Shown here one piece after another: positions 19,374 through 27,059 of a DNA stretch of 64,000 nt (position 1 is its first letter; every line of letters starts with the position of its first letter). The stretch comes from Pseudomonas sp. Bout1 (GTDB lineage Bacteria; Pseudomonadota; Gammaproteobacteria; Pseudomonadales; Pseudomonadaceae): NCBI RefSeq assembly GCF_034314165.1, contig NZ_JAVIWK010000001.1, forward strand, positions 2,929,001 through 2,993,000, given 5' to 3'. Position numbers and translations under genes: made by a program. A model generated the notes under the pieces. It was not told where the DNA came from, did not search any database, and saw only the letters and a program-made list of their open reading frames with translations.

Positions 19374-20474
19374 TCACTTGCCGGTCTTCACGGCATTCCA
19401 GGTACGGGTGATCAGGCGCACGGCGGCCTGGGACTGGCTTTTCTGGGTGAACAAGCGCTGCATCGTTGCCGCGTCGGGGTAGATGGCCGGGTTGTCGCGA
19501 ACCGAGGCGTCGAGCAAGGGCTTGGAGGCCAGGTTGCTGTTGGCGTAGTGAGTGGTGTTGCTGACACCGGCGATCACCGCGGGCTGCAGGAGGAATTCGA
19601 TGAACTTGTGGGCATTCGCCACATGGGGGGCGTCGGCCGGGATGTAAAAGTTATCGAACCAGATCAGCGAGCCTTCCTTGGGGATGAAGTAACCCATGTT
19701 GACCTTGGCCCCGGCTTCCGTCGCCCGGGCCTGGGAGGTGGCGTAATCGCCGGACCAAGTGGTGGCCATGCACAGCTCGCCGTTGGCCAGGCCGTTGATA
19801 AACCCACTGGAGTCGAATTTTCGAATGTAGGGGCGCACCGCCATCAGCACATCCTGGGCGGCCTTGAGGTCTTTGGGCGCCACACTGTTCGGGTCCAGGC
19901 CGAGGTAGGTCAGGGCCAGCGGGATCATGTCGGTGGGGGAGTCGATGAAGGTGATGCCGCAATCGGCGAAGCGCGAAATGATCTTGGGATCGAAAATCAT
20001 CGCCAGCGAACCGATGGGTGCATCCGGCATGCGCTCCTTGATCTTGTCGATGTTGTAGGTCACGCCGTTGCTACCCCAGGTGTAGGGCGCCGAATAGGTC
20101 ACGCCCGGGTCGTGGGTTTCCAGGCTTTTAAGCACTTGCGGGTCGAGGTTGTTCCAGTCGGGCAGCAGTGTTTTATTGAGGGGCTGAAAGGCTTTGGCCT
20201 TGATCAGCAGCGGCACGAGTGAAGCATTGAGCACCACCAGGTCATAACCCGAGCGCCCCGAGAGCAGCTTGCCTTGCACGGTTTCGTAAGAGTCGTAGGT
20301 GTCGTAGATCACCTTGATGCCGGTGGCCTTCTCGAAGTCGGCGAGGGTGTGTTCCCCGATGTAATCGGCCCAGTTGTAGATGCGCAAGGTGTTGCCTGGG
20401 TCGTCAGCGGCCTGGCTGAGAGGCGTTGATGCAAGCAAGACAGCGCTGAACAGGGCGATAACGGCTTTATGCAT
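19374..20474 (-). CDS. Polyamine-type ABC transporter substrate-binding protein
   Basis: 366 residues with a signal peptide (MHKAVIALFSAVLLASTPLSQA) and the PotF/SpuD start LRIYNWADYIGEHTL. The polyamine pocket region (WADYIG, YDTYDSYE, APYTWGSNGVTYN) is conserved in outline. It would bind putrescine-like amines in the periplasm. No permease or ATPase gene is adjacent, so it must use components encoded elsewhere. First gene of a three-gene unit with the aminotransferase and LuxR genes. Confidence 0.88.
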   Translation of the reverse strand: MHKAVIALFSAVLLASTPLSQAADDPGNTLRIYNWADYIGEHTLADFEKATGIKVIYDTYDSYETVQGKLLSGRSGYDLVVLNASLVPLLIKAKAFQPLNKTLLPDWNNLDPQVLKSLETHDPGVTYSAPYTWGSNGVTYNIDKIKERMPDAPIGSLAMIFDPKIISRFADCGITFIDSPTDMIPLALTYLGLDPNSVAPKDLKAAQDVLMAVRPYIRKFDSSGFINGLANGELCMATTWSGDYATSQARATEAGAKVNMGYFIPKEGSLIWFDNFYIPADAPHVANAHKFIEFLLQPAVIAGVSNTTHYANSNLASKPLLDASVRDNPAIYPDAATMQRLFTQKSQSQAAVRLITRTWNAVKTGK

Positions 20475-20578
20475 GGCGAACCCACCTTGAAGTTGTGCGT
20501 GTTGTCAGGCCGAGGGGCTGATTGCACTTTCAGGCAGGTAGCAGGTGGGCGCCATACCCCGTTCGGGTAGGGGATGGG

Positions 20579-21073
20579 TCAGGGCAGCACGATGTAGTCG
20601 TTTTGCGTGACGACGGGGCGGTGTGCGCCTTGCTCCAGGTGAATATAACGGCCGTCTACCAAGTCGATGGGCAGGCAGTCGTCGATATCCAGCACGCCGT
20701 CGGTATGGGATTGGCTCCAGTGCGAGAGCATCTGTCGTTTGCCTTGGGTTGCGGCTTCCTTAGGCGTTCGCGCAACCACCAGCACGTAGTGATGGGCTTC
20801 GCCAAAGATGTTCGATTCATAGCCGCCCAGGTTGATGAAATACAGGCGTGGTGCCCCGGCGTTAGGCGCCAGGTGGCTGAGTTGGACTTTCCAGCCGTCG
20901 ATGCCGTCGACCGTCATCCACGAATCGATATGCACACCTTTCTGGCTGCCAAACCAGCCCTCGCGCAGTTGCGGGTAGGCGGCTTCCAGGGTGTCGGCGA
21001 CGGCAAAGACCACGTCGTGCACTTCGATTTTCGCCCGGGGATGCTTGCCCCCAAGCATGACCACAAACAGCAT
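20579..21073 (-). CDS. DUF1543-type protein
   Basis: 164 residues with no signal peptide or membrane span. It matches my recollection of DUF1543 proteins: MLFVVMLGGKHPRAKIEVHD at the start, a central WMTVDGIDGW and INLGGYESNIFGEAHHYVLVV, then DDCLPIDLVDGRYIHL. Function is unknown. It is divergent from the aldo/keto reductase gene and separate from the polyamine unit downstream. Confidence 0.8.
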   Translation of the reverse strand: MLFVVMLGGKHPRAKIEVHDVVFAVADTLEAAYPQLREGWFGSQKGVHIDSWMTVDGIDGWKVQLSHLAPNAGAPRLYFINLGGYESNIFGEAHHYVLVVARTPKEAATQGKRQMLSHWSQSHTDGVLDIDDCLPIDLVDGRYIHLEQGAHRPVVTQNDYIVLP

Positions 21074-21181
21074 CGCGCGTCCTTTGTTTGGCTAGGATGG
21101 AAAGCGCCACCATCCTTCGATTGAACCCTTTTGTCCAGTCGGTGCCACACTGTTAATTCGCGAATTCATCAGGAGGTTGTC

Positions 21182-22003
21182 ATGCGCACCATTGATCTGG
21201 CCGGCGTCCCCGTCCCTGTCATCGGCCAAGGGACCTGGCGCATGGGCGAAAATCCCGCCCAACGCAGCGCCGAGGTGGCCGCGTTGCAACTGGGCATCGA
21301 CGAGGGCTTGACCCTGATCGATACCGCTGAAATGTATGGCGAGGGCGGCGCCGAAGAGGTCGTCGGCGAGGCGATTCGAGGCAAGCGTGACCAGGTGTTC
21401 CTGGTCAGCAAGGTGTACCCGCACAACGCCAGCCGCAAAGGTGTTCCACGGGCCTGTGAAGCCAGTCTCCAGCGCCTTGGCACCGACTACATCGACCTGT
21501 ATCTATTGCACTGGCGTGGCCAATATCCGCTTGAAGAAACAGTGGAGGCCTTCGAACGCCTGCGCGAGGCGGGCAAGATCGGTCGTTGGGGCGTGTCCAA
21601 CTTTGATGTGGCCGACCTGCAAGAACTGGCTTCCTCGGCCTGTGCCACCAATCAAGTGCTCTACAACATCGAAGAGCGCGGTATCGAATTCGACTTGCTG
21701 CCGTGGTGGCAGCAACACAATTTGCCATTGATGGCCTATTGCCCCATCGCCCAGGGCGGCGAGCTGTTGGCCAGCCCGACGCTCAAGCAGATTGCCCGTC
21801 GTCACGAGGTCACACCGGCCCAGGTTTCCCTGGCCTGGGTATTGCGTCAGGACGGTGTGATCGCCATTCCCAAGGCTGTGACGCCCGAGCATGTGCGGCT
21901 CAACGCTGCGGCGGCGAAGCTGGTGCTGGATGAGCACGACCTGGACGCGATTGACCGGGTGTTTGGTGCGCCCAAACGCAAGCATCCGCTGGCGATGGTC
22001 TAG
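21182..22003 (+). CDS. Aldo/keto reductase
   Basis: 273 residues, (beta/alpha)8 NADPH-dependent oxidoreductase. The catalytic tetrad is visible: Asp in LIDTAEMYG, Tyr of the same motif, Lys in FLVSKVYPHNA and His in DLYLLHWRG. The cofactor end reads AIPKAVTPEHVRLNAAA. I start at ATG 21182 with a perfect AGGAGG six bases upstream; the longer frame has no such site. Substrate unknown. It precedes the T6SS but is separated from hcp by a hairpin and points towards it. Confidence 0.92.
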   Translation: MRTIDLAGVPVPVIGQGTWRMGENPAQRSAEVAALQLGIDEGLTLIDTAEMYGEGGAEEVVGEAIRGKRDQVFLVSKVYPHNASRKGVPRACEASLQRLGTDYIDLYLLHWRGQYPLEETVEAFERLREAGKIGRWGVSNFDVADLQELASSACATNQVLYNIEERGIEFDLLPWWQQHNLPLMAYCPIAQGGELLASPTLKQIARRHEVTPAQVSLAWVLRQDGVIAIPKAVTPEHVRLNAAAAKLVLDEHDLDAIDRVFGAPKRKHPLAMV

Positions 22004-22010
22004 CACCCCA

Positions 22011-22047
22011 CAGAAACGGCGCCGTCCATGGCATTGCCGTTTCTGTT
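22011..22047. terminator. Terminator between the reductase and hcp genes
   Basis: ACAGAAACGGC and GCCGTTTCTGT form a perfect 11-bp stem with a 15-base loop, followed on the plus strand by TTTCG. It lies between the convergent reductase and hcp genes and could serve both. Confidence 0.6.
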
Positions 22048-22057
22048 TCGACCGGGT

Positions 22058-22573
22058 TTAGCCGGCTACCGGGCTGCGCCAATCATCGGAGCCCGAGGTG
22101 CCGGACACCTCGTGGGTCCAGACAATTTTCCGGTAAGTGAAATACACATCTTCCAGGTGCGTGAAGTGCGCGTTGTTCGGGTCTTGGCAGTTGGGCATCC
22201 GTGACTGGATGTCCACCAAAATCGCGTCTTCCAACTCGATGGTGAAGTAGTGCTCCTGGGTGCCGGCGGAAGAGGTGCGGTACCACTCAAGGCGGCACTT
22301 GACCATCTCTCCTGAGGTCAATGCGCTGAACAGCAGTGGCGAAGACTTATCGAAGACCTTGCTGATCATCAGCGGTTTGTGCACGCGTTGGCCGGTGGGC
22401 TGACCGGATTGCGGGTCACGGGGGATGATCACTTGATGCTGGAATGCCTCTACCAGGATCTGGTCTTCGTGACCTTCCTGATAGATGTTGCCGACCGAGT
22501 CCTGGGTGAACGTGCCAGCCGTAATCAAGCCTTGCTTGGTGCCGGTGATGGAGAGATACGCGGGTGTTGGCAT
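22058..22573 (-). CDS. hcp: Type VI secretion tube protein Hcp
   Basis: 171 residues, Hcp family: begins PTPAYLSITGTKQGLITAG, with the GHEDQILVEAF and RVHKPLMISKVFDKSSP segments of the beta-barrel that stacks as hexameric rings inside the contractile sheath. It is exported through the T6SS and acts as inner tube and effector carrier. It is divergent from tssA across 465 bp and has its own sigma-54-like promoter. No VgrG, PAAR or effector gene follows, unlike many hcp loci. Confidence 0.95.
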   Translation of the reverse strand: MPTPAYLSITGTKQGLITAGTFTQDSVGNIYQEGHEDQILVEAFQHQVIIPRDPQSGQPTGQRVHKPLMISKVFDKSSPLLFSALTSGEMVKCRLEWYRTSSAGTQEHYFTIELEDAILVDIQSRMPNCQDPNNAHFTHLEDVYFTYRKIVWTHEVSGTSGSDDWRSPVAG

Positions 22574-22642
22574 GACTGGTTTCCTTGCCTGATAAATGAG
22601 GTCGCTCCAGTCGGCGGAGTTGCCGGCTGGGTGATGCTGGTT

Positions 22643-22659
22643 ATCAAGAAACGTGCCGG
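22643..22659 (-). promoter_or_regulatory. Sigma-54 promoter of hcp
   Basis: Minus strand reads CCGGCACGTTTCTTGAT. The -24 box GGCACG is exact; the -12 box is TTGAT instead of TTGCT. Spacing of the two boxes is right. The predicted start near 22632 leaves a leader of about 59 bases. Confidence 0.6.
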
Positions 22660-22756
22660 AAAGTTAAACAGCTAATGAAAATAGGGGGTTAAGGTTTTGT
22701 TGGTGGGTTTTATAATCGGTGTTGGCGGTTTGTAGTTGAGTTTAGTTGATTTTATT

Positions 22757-22772
22757 TGCGCAGTGGTGCGCA
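22757..22772. promoter_or_regulatory. Palindrome TGCGCA-N4-TGCGCA
   Basis: TGCGCAGTGGTGCGCA lies in the AT-rich hcp/tssA gap, about 108 bp from the hcp -24 box. Possible enhancer site for the sigma-54 activator encoded at 32372-33904. Confidence 0.45.
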
Positions 22773-22846
22773 GTTAGTTGCTCATGTTGTTGCACGTTTT
22801 TATCTGTGGATTTGGCGTGATATACAACAAAATTGTTTGTTCTGGG

Positions 22847-22864
22847 TGTGCAAGTTGTTGCGCA
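22847..22864. promoter_or_regulatory. Imperfect palindrome TGTGCAA-N4-TTGCGCA
   Basis: Arms 22847-22853 and 22858-22864 match except for one base and contain the same TGCGCA core as 22757-22772. The centre is about 59 bp upstream of the tssA -24 box. The rest of this 465-bp gap is AT-rich and holds no gene that I can see. Confidence 0.4.
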
Positions 22865-22910
22865 TTACTCAGGTTTTTATTTTTGTAGGACATTCCTTAA
22901 CCGGCGCTCC

Positions 22911-22927
22911 GTGGCTTGAATAATGCT
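22911..22927 (+). promoter_or_regulatory. Sigma-54 promoter of the tss operon
   Basis: GTGGCTTGAATAATGCT has GG and GC in the right -24/-12 register and matches TGGC-N3-N4-TGCT, followed by a T run. The start would be near 22938, about 100 bases before tssA. Confidence 0.6.
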
Positions 22928-23038
22928 TTTTTCATGGATAAGGTTCGTGTCTTCTCGCCGGGAAGGCAAACTTTAAACAGTGTTCTAATGCGTGCTTGAG
23001 TTTTCATTAGTTCGCTGAATATTTCCAGGAAAGTAAAA

Positions 23039-24604
23039 GTGCGGCCCACCATGGTTTATTCAGACAGGCTTTCCGATTATTACTTGGAACTTGCACAGGC
23101 CTCATGCTCGAAAGCAAGTTATGCGGGCGCTGATATGCGTTTTTCTACTGAATATGAAGCGCTTGAAACCGAGCTGGGCAAAGCGCACTCCATACATGGT
23201 AACAGTCAGCCTGACTGGCAATGGGTTGTGGAAAAAAGCGAGACTCTTTTACGCCACCACTCCAAGGACTTGCGGGTTGCTGTCTGGTTGACCTGGGCAT
23301 TGCATCAGCGCGAATCCTTCCCCGGGTTGCTCGCAGGCCTCGGCCTGTTGCGCTACCTCTGCGAGCATCATTGGGCGGTCGTGTATCCGGGCAAGCTACG
23401 GACCCGAAGTGCCGCATTCGGCTGGATGGTCCCACGCCTCGATCAGGTGCTTGCACAGAACTTTTCGATCAAGGACCAGCGGCCCTTGTTCCATTGCATG
23501 CTCGAGCACCTGGCCCGCCTGGATGAGCTGTGGACCGAGCACCTGTGCGAAGAAGCGCCCTTGTTGCTGCCGATTCGCCGGCAGTTGGCGGACAGGTTGC
23601 AGCAGGCGACTCAAAGCGATCCTGCATCCGGCAATACCGTGGGGGTGATCGCCCAGATCAAGCAGGTGGCAGCTCAATTGCTGGCGCCCGAGCCGGTGGT
23701 GGATAACGAAAAGGATGCCCACAAACTGCTGCGCACACTGCAGGAGAATGCCCGGCCCTTGTCTGCCTGGTGGCAGCGCCAGAATGCCACCGACCTGCGG
23801 GCGCTGCGCCTGAACCGAACGTTGACCTGGCTGGCTATCACTCGCCTCCCGGACTGTGACAACGAACAGGTCACGCCTTTGCGAGGCCCGACGCCGGAGA
23901 AACTCAAGCGTTACCAGGAGCGCTTTGCCCAAGGGCAATTCGCCGACCTGTTACTGGAGCTGGAGGCCAGCCTGGCCTGTGCACCTTTCTGGTTTGACGG
24001 TTTGCACAGGGCTTGGGAGTGCCTGCAGGCGCTGCAGGCCGATCTGGCAATGAACGAGCTGGAGGTGCACTTCGCCCTGCTGCTCCAGCGTTTGCCCGGG
24101 CTTGTCCAGCTGCGCTTCCATGATGGAACGCCGTTTGCTGATTCCGCCACGCGCGGCTGGATCAACACCCAGGTTGTCCGCCATCTGCATTCCCCGGCAC
24201 CGGCCAAGTCTGCGCTTGATGCCCAGGCTGCGCCTTGGGACGAGGCATTGCAGGACGTTATGCCCATGCTGCGCAAGGAGGGCTTCAAGGCCGCCGTGCG
24301 ATCCCTCAAGCAAGGCATGCAAACCGCGACGGGTGATCGTGCCCGGTTTCATTGGCGGCTTGGCCTGGCCAGGTTGTGTGTGCTGGCGGGCAAGCATGAC
24401 CTTGCCAAAGTCCAACTCGACCATCTGGACCACGAACTGCATCACTCGGGATTGCAACGCTGGGAGCCCGAGCTGGCGGTTGAAGTGCTGCAACTCTTGT
24501 ACGGCTGTTGTGACGTCCTGCCACAAAATCATGCCGTGCGTGAGCGCAAGGAAGATGTCCATCGCAGGCTGTGCCACTTCGATCTTGAAGCGGTACTTGA
24601 ATAG
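23039..24604 (+). CDS. tssA: T6SS protein TssA
   Basis: 521 residues, ImpA family. The N-terminal ImpA_N region (DWQWVVEKSETLLRHHSKDLRVAVWLTWAL) is conserved; the C-terminal half is the VasJ-like helical part. TssA primes tail sheath and tube polymerisation at the baseplate or distal end. I use GTG 23039 because AGGA lies 8 bases upstream; the ATG 12 bases later (MVYSDRL) has poorer spacing. First gene of the tss operon, matching hsiA2 of P. aeruginosa HSI-II. Confidence 0.9.
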   Translation: MRPTMVYSDRLSDYYLELAQASCSKASYAGADMRFSTEYEALETELGKAHSIHGNSQPDWQWVVEKSETLLRHHSKDLRVAVWLTWALHQRESFPGLLAGLGLLRYLCEHHWAVVYPGKLRTRSAAFGWMVPRLDQVLAQNFSIKDQRPLFHCMLEHLARLDELWTEHLCEEAPLLLPIRRQLADRLQQATQSDPASGNTVGVIAQIKQVAAQLLAPEPVVDNEKDAHKLLRTLQENARPLSAWWQRQNATDLRALRLNRTLTWLAITRLPDCDNEQVTPLRGPTPEKLKRYQERFAQGQFADLLLELEASLACAPFWFDGLHRAWECLQALQADLAMNELEVHFALLLQRLPGLVQLRFHDGTPFADSATRGWINTQVVRHLHSPAPAKSALDAQAAPWDEALQDVMPMLRKEGFKAAVRSLKQGMQTATGDRARFHWRLGLARLCVLAGKHDLAKVQLDHLDHELHHSGLQRWEPELAVEVLQLLYGCCDVLPQNHAVRERKEDVHRRLCHFDLEAVLE

Positions 24605-24636
24605 GCTTTCGAGCCACCCGAAAAAGGAGAAACACC

Positions 24637-25134
24637 ATGGCCAAAGAAGGTTCGGTAGCCCCCAAGGAACGTATCAATATCACGTTCAAACCTGCCGTCG
24701 GCACTGCGCAGGAGGAAGTCGAGCTGCCGTTGAAACTGTTGGTGCTTGGCGACTTCACTCAGCGTGAAGACCTGCGCAAGCTCGAAGACCGCAAGCCCGT
24801 GGGCATCGACAGGAACAGCCTCGATGAGGTACTGGCCAAGCAGGCGTTGAACTTGACCATAAGCGTCCCCAACCGGCTCCAGGACTCTACCGAACTCGAT
24901 GAGCTGGCCATTCAGGTCAGGATCAATTCGATGAAGGACTTCAACCCCGCGCAGTTGGTTGAGCAAATACCCGAGCTGAAAAAACTCATGGAGCTACGTG
25001 ATGCCCTTGTGGCGCTCAAGGGGCCGCTGGGCAACACGCCGAGCTTTCGCAAAGCCATTGAAAACGCCCTCGCCGATGACGAATCCCGCGCCCGGGTATT
25101 GGCTGAATTGGGGCTGGGCAGCCCTGCCGTATGA
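24637..25134 (+). CDS. tssB: T6SS contractile sheath small subunit TssB
   Basis: 165 residues, VipA/ImpB family: KERINITFKPAVGTAQEEVELPLKLLVLGDFTQ is at the start, with the LEDRKPVGIDRNSLDEVL core. It pairs with TssC to form the sheath whose contraction drives Hcp out. Strong AAAGGAGAAACACC site before the ATG. Followed by tssC after 27 bp. Confidence 0.96.
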   Translation: MAKEGSVAPKERINITFKPAVGTAQEEVELPLKLLVLGDFTQREDLRKLEDRKPVGIDRNSLDEVLAKQALNLTISVPNRLQDSTELDELAIQVRINSMKDFNPAQLVEQIPELKKLMELRDALVALKGPLGNTPSFRKAIENALADDESRARVLAELGLGSPAV

Positions 25135-25161
25135 CTCCCTCAGTAAAAGGACACTGACACC

Positions 25162-26637
25162 ATGACTACTCGCCAAAGCCCGTTGCATGTTCCATCAGCG
25201 GATGAATACAGCATTCTCGATAACATCATTGCCCAGACCCGCCTCAGCGCAGACGATGAGGCCTACGGCATCGCAAAACGCGGAGTCGCGGCATTCATCG
25301 AGGAACTGATCAAGCCGCAAAACAAGGACGAGCCAGTCAAAAAACGCCTGGTTGACCGGATGATTGCCGAGATTGATGCGCGGCTCAGCCAGCAAATGGA
25401 TGAAATTCTTCATCATCCTGAATTCCAGTCGCTGGAGGCATCTTGGCGCGGCTTGCAATTGCTGGTTGAGCGCACCGACTTTCGTGAAAACATCAAGATC
25501 GAGATGCTGAGCGTGTCCCGGCAAGACTTGCTGGACGACTTCGAAGACTCACCGGAGGTGACTCAGTCCGGGCTTTACAAACACATCTACAGTGCCGAAT
25601 ACGGCCAGTTCGGCGGCCAGCCGGTAGGCGCAATCATCGCCAATTATTTCCTTTCCCCCAGTGCACCAGATGTCAGGCTGATGCAGTACGCTTCCAGCGT
25701 GGCCTGCATGGCCCACGCGCCGTTCATTGCGGCGGCGGGCCCAGGATTCTTTGGCCTGGAAAGCTTCACGGGCCTGCCAGACTTGAAAGACCTGAAAGAC
25801 CATTTCGAGGGGCCGCAGTTTGCCAAATGGCAGAGCTTTCGCCAGAGCGAGGATGCCCGTTACATCGGCCTTACGCTGCCGCGTTTCCTGCTGCGTACCC
25901 CGTACGACCCGATTGATTGTCCGGTCAAGACTTTCGCCTATCAGGAAGACGTTGCCAACAGCCACGAGCACTATTTGTGGGGAAACACAGCGTATGCGTT
26001 TGCTACCCGCTTGACCGACAGCTTCGCCCGTTTTCGCTGGTGCCCGAACATTATCGGCCCGCAAAGTGGCGGCGCGGTGGAAGACTTGCCGCTGCATCAC
26101 TTCCACAGCATGGGCGAGATCGAAACCAAGATTCCCACCGAAGTACTGGTGTCCGATCGACGTGAATACGAACTGGCGCAAGAGGGCTTCATTGCCCTGA
26201 CCATGCGCAAGGGCAGTGACAATGCAGCGTTCTTTTCCGCCAGTTCGGTTCAGAAACCCAAGTCGTTTGGAATCAGCGCCGAAGGCAAGGCTGCCGAGCT
26301 GAACTACCGGCTGGGCACCCAACTGCCTTACATGATGATCGTCAATCGCCTGGCTCACTACCTCAAGGTACTGCAGCGTGAACAGTTGGGGTCGTGGAAA
26401 GAACGCACCGACCTGGAACTGGAACTCAACAGGTGGATTCGCCAATACGTGGCCGACCAGGATAACCCCAGCGCCGAAGTGCGTGGTCGGCGCCCGCTTA
26501 GGGCCGCACGCATTGTGGTCAGTGATGTCGACGGGGAGCCCGGCTGGTACCGCGTCAACCTGAGTGTTCGCCCGCATTTCAAGTACATGGGGGCAGACTT
26601 CACCCTGTCTCTTGTCGGCAAGCTCGATAAAGAATGA
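25162..26637 (+). CDS. tssC: T6SS contractile sheath large subunit TssC
   Basis: 491 residues, VipB/ImpC family. Family segments include EASWRGLQLLVERTDFRENI, GQPVGAIIANYFLSPS, FPAPFIAAAGPGFFG-like text (APFIAAAGPGFFGLESF) and the C-terminal GWYRVNLSVRPHFKYMGADF. It forms the bulk of the sheath and carries the ClpV-recognised partner TssB. Stop overlaps the tssE start by 4 bp. Confidence 0.96.
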   Translation: MTTRQSPLHVPSADEYSILDNIIAQTRLSADDEAYGIAKRGVAAFIEELIKPQNKDEPVKKRLVDRMIAEIDARLSQQMDEILHHPEFQSLEASWRGLQLLVERTDFRENIKIEMLSVSRQDLLDDFEDSPEVTQSGLYKHIYSAEYGQFGGQPVGAIIANYFLSPSAPDVRLMQYASSVACMAHAPFIAAAGPGFFGLESFTGLPDLKDLKDHFEGPQFAKWQSFRQSEDARYIGLTLPRFLLRTPYDPIDCPVKTFAYQEDVANSHEHYLWGNTAYAFATRLTDSFARFRWCPNIIGPQSGGAVEDLPLHHFHSMGEIETKIPTEVLVSDRREYELAQEGFIALTMRKGSDNAAFFSASSVQKPKSFGISAEGKAAELNYRLGTQLPYMMIVNRLAHYLKVLQREQLGSWKERTDLELELNRWIRQYVADQDNPSAEVRGRRPLRAARIVVSDVDGEPGWYRVNLSVRPHFKYMGADFTLSLVGKLDKE

Positions 26638-27059
26638 GCCGAGGCCACGTGACTACCCAAAATCTCAGCCTGTTCGAACGCCTGGAGTCCGGCGTGGGAC
26701 GTAGCCAGCAGGGCTGCGTCGTGGAGTCCGTGGCCAACCACCTGGCGAAAATGCTCAGTACCCGTGTGGGCAGCGTGCAAACGCTACCGGATTACGGGTT
26801 GCCGGACCTGAACGACATGCGCCTGAGCCTGCATGACTCGTTGAGCCAGGCGCGGTTCCTGATCGAGCGCTTTATCCAGGCCTATGAACCACGCCTAAAG
26901 GATGTATGTGTCAAGGCATTGCCCGGCAGTCATGACCCGCTGGCCCTGGCTTTTTCCATCGAGGGCGAAATGCAAGTCGATGGCCTGACGCAAGCGGTGG
27001 CCTTCTGCGCAAGCCTGGCTCACGGCGCACAGGTTGAGGTCAAACCCAATGTCGTTTAA
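26634..27059 (+). CDS. tssE: T6SS baseplate protein TssE (gp25-like)
   Basis: 141 residues, gp25/lysozyme-like fold. Conserved parts: SLFERLESG at the start, MLSTRVGSVQTLPDYGLPDLND and RFIQAYEPRL. It joins TssF, TssG and TssK in the baseplate wedge. Starts in the ATGA of the tssC stop; an alternative GTG start lies five codons in (after MSRGH). Overlaps tssF by 11 bp. Confidence 0.93.
   Translation: MSRGHVTTQNLSLFERLESGVGRSQQGCVVESVANHLAKMLSTRVGSVQTLPDYGLPDLNDMRLSLHDSLSQARFLIERFIQAYEPRLKDVCVKALPGSHDPLALAFSIEGEMQVDGLTQAVAFCASLAHGAQVEVKPNVV

Noticed and set aside
22574..23038. Small genes in the hcp/tssA gap
   Set aside because: The gap is AT-rich and has stops in all frames with no ribosome site ahead of a useful frame; promoter DNA explains it better.
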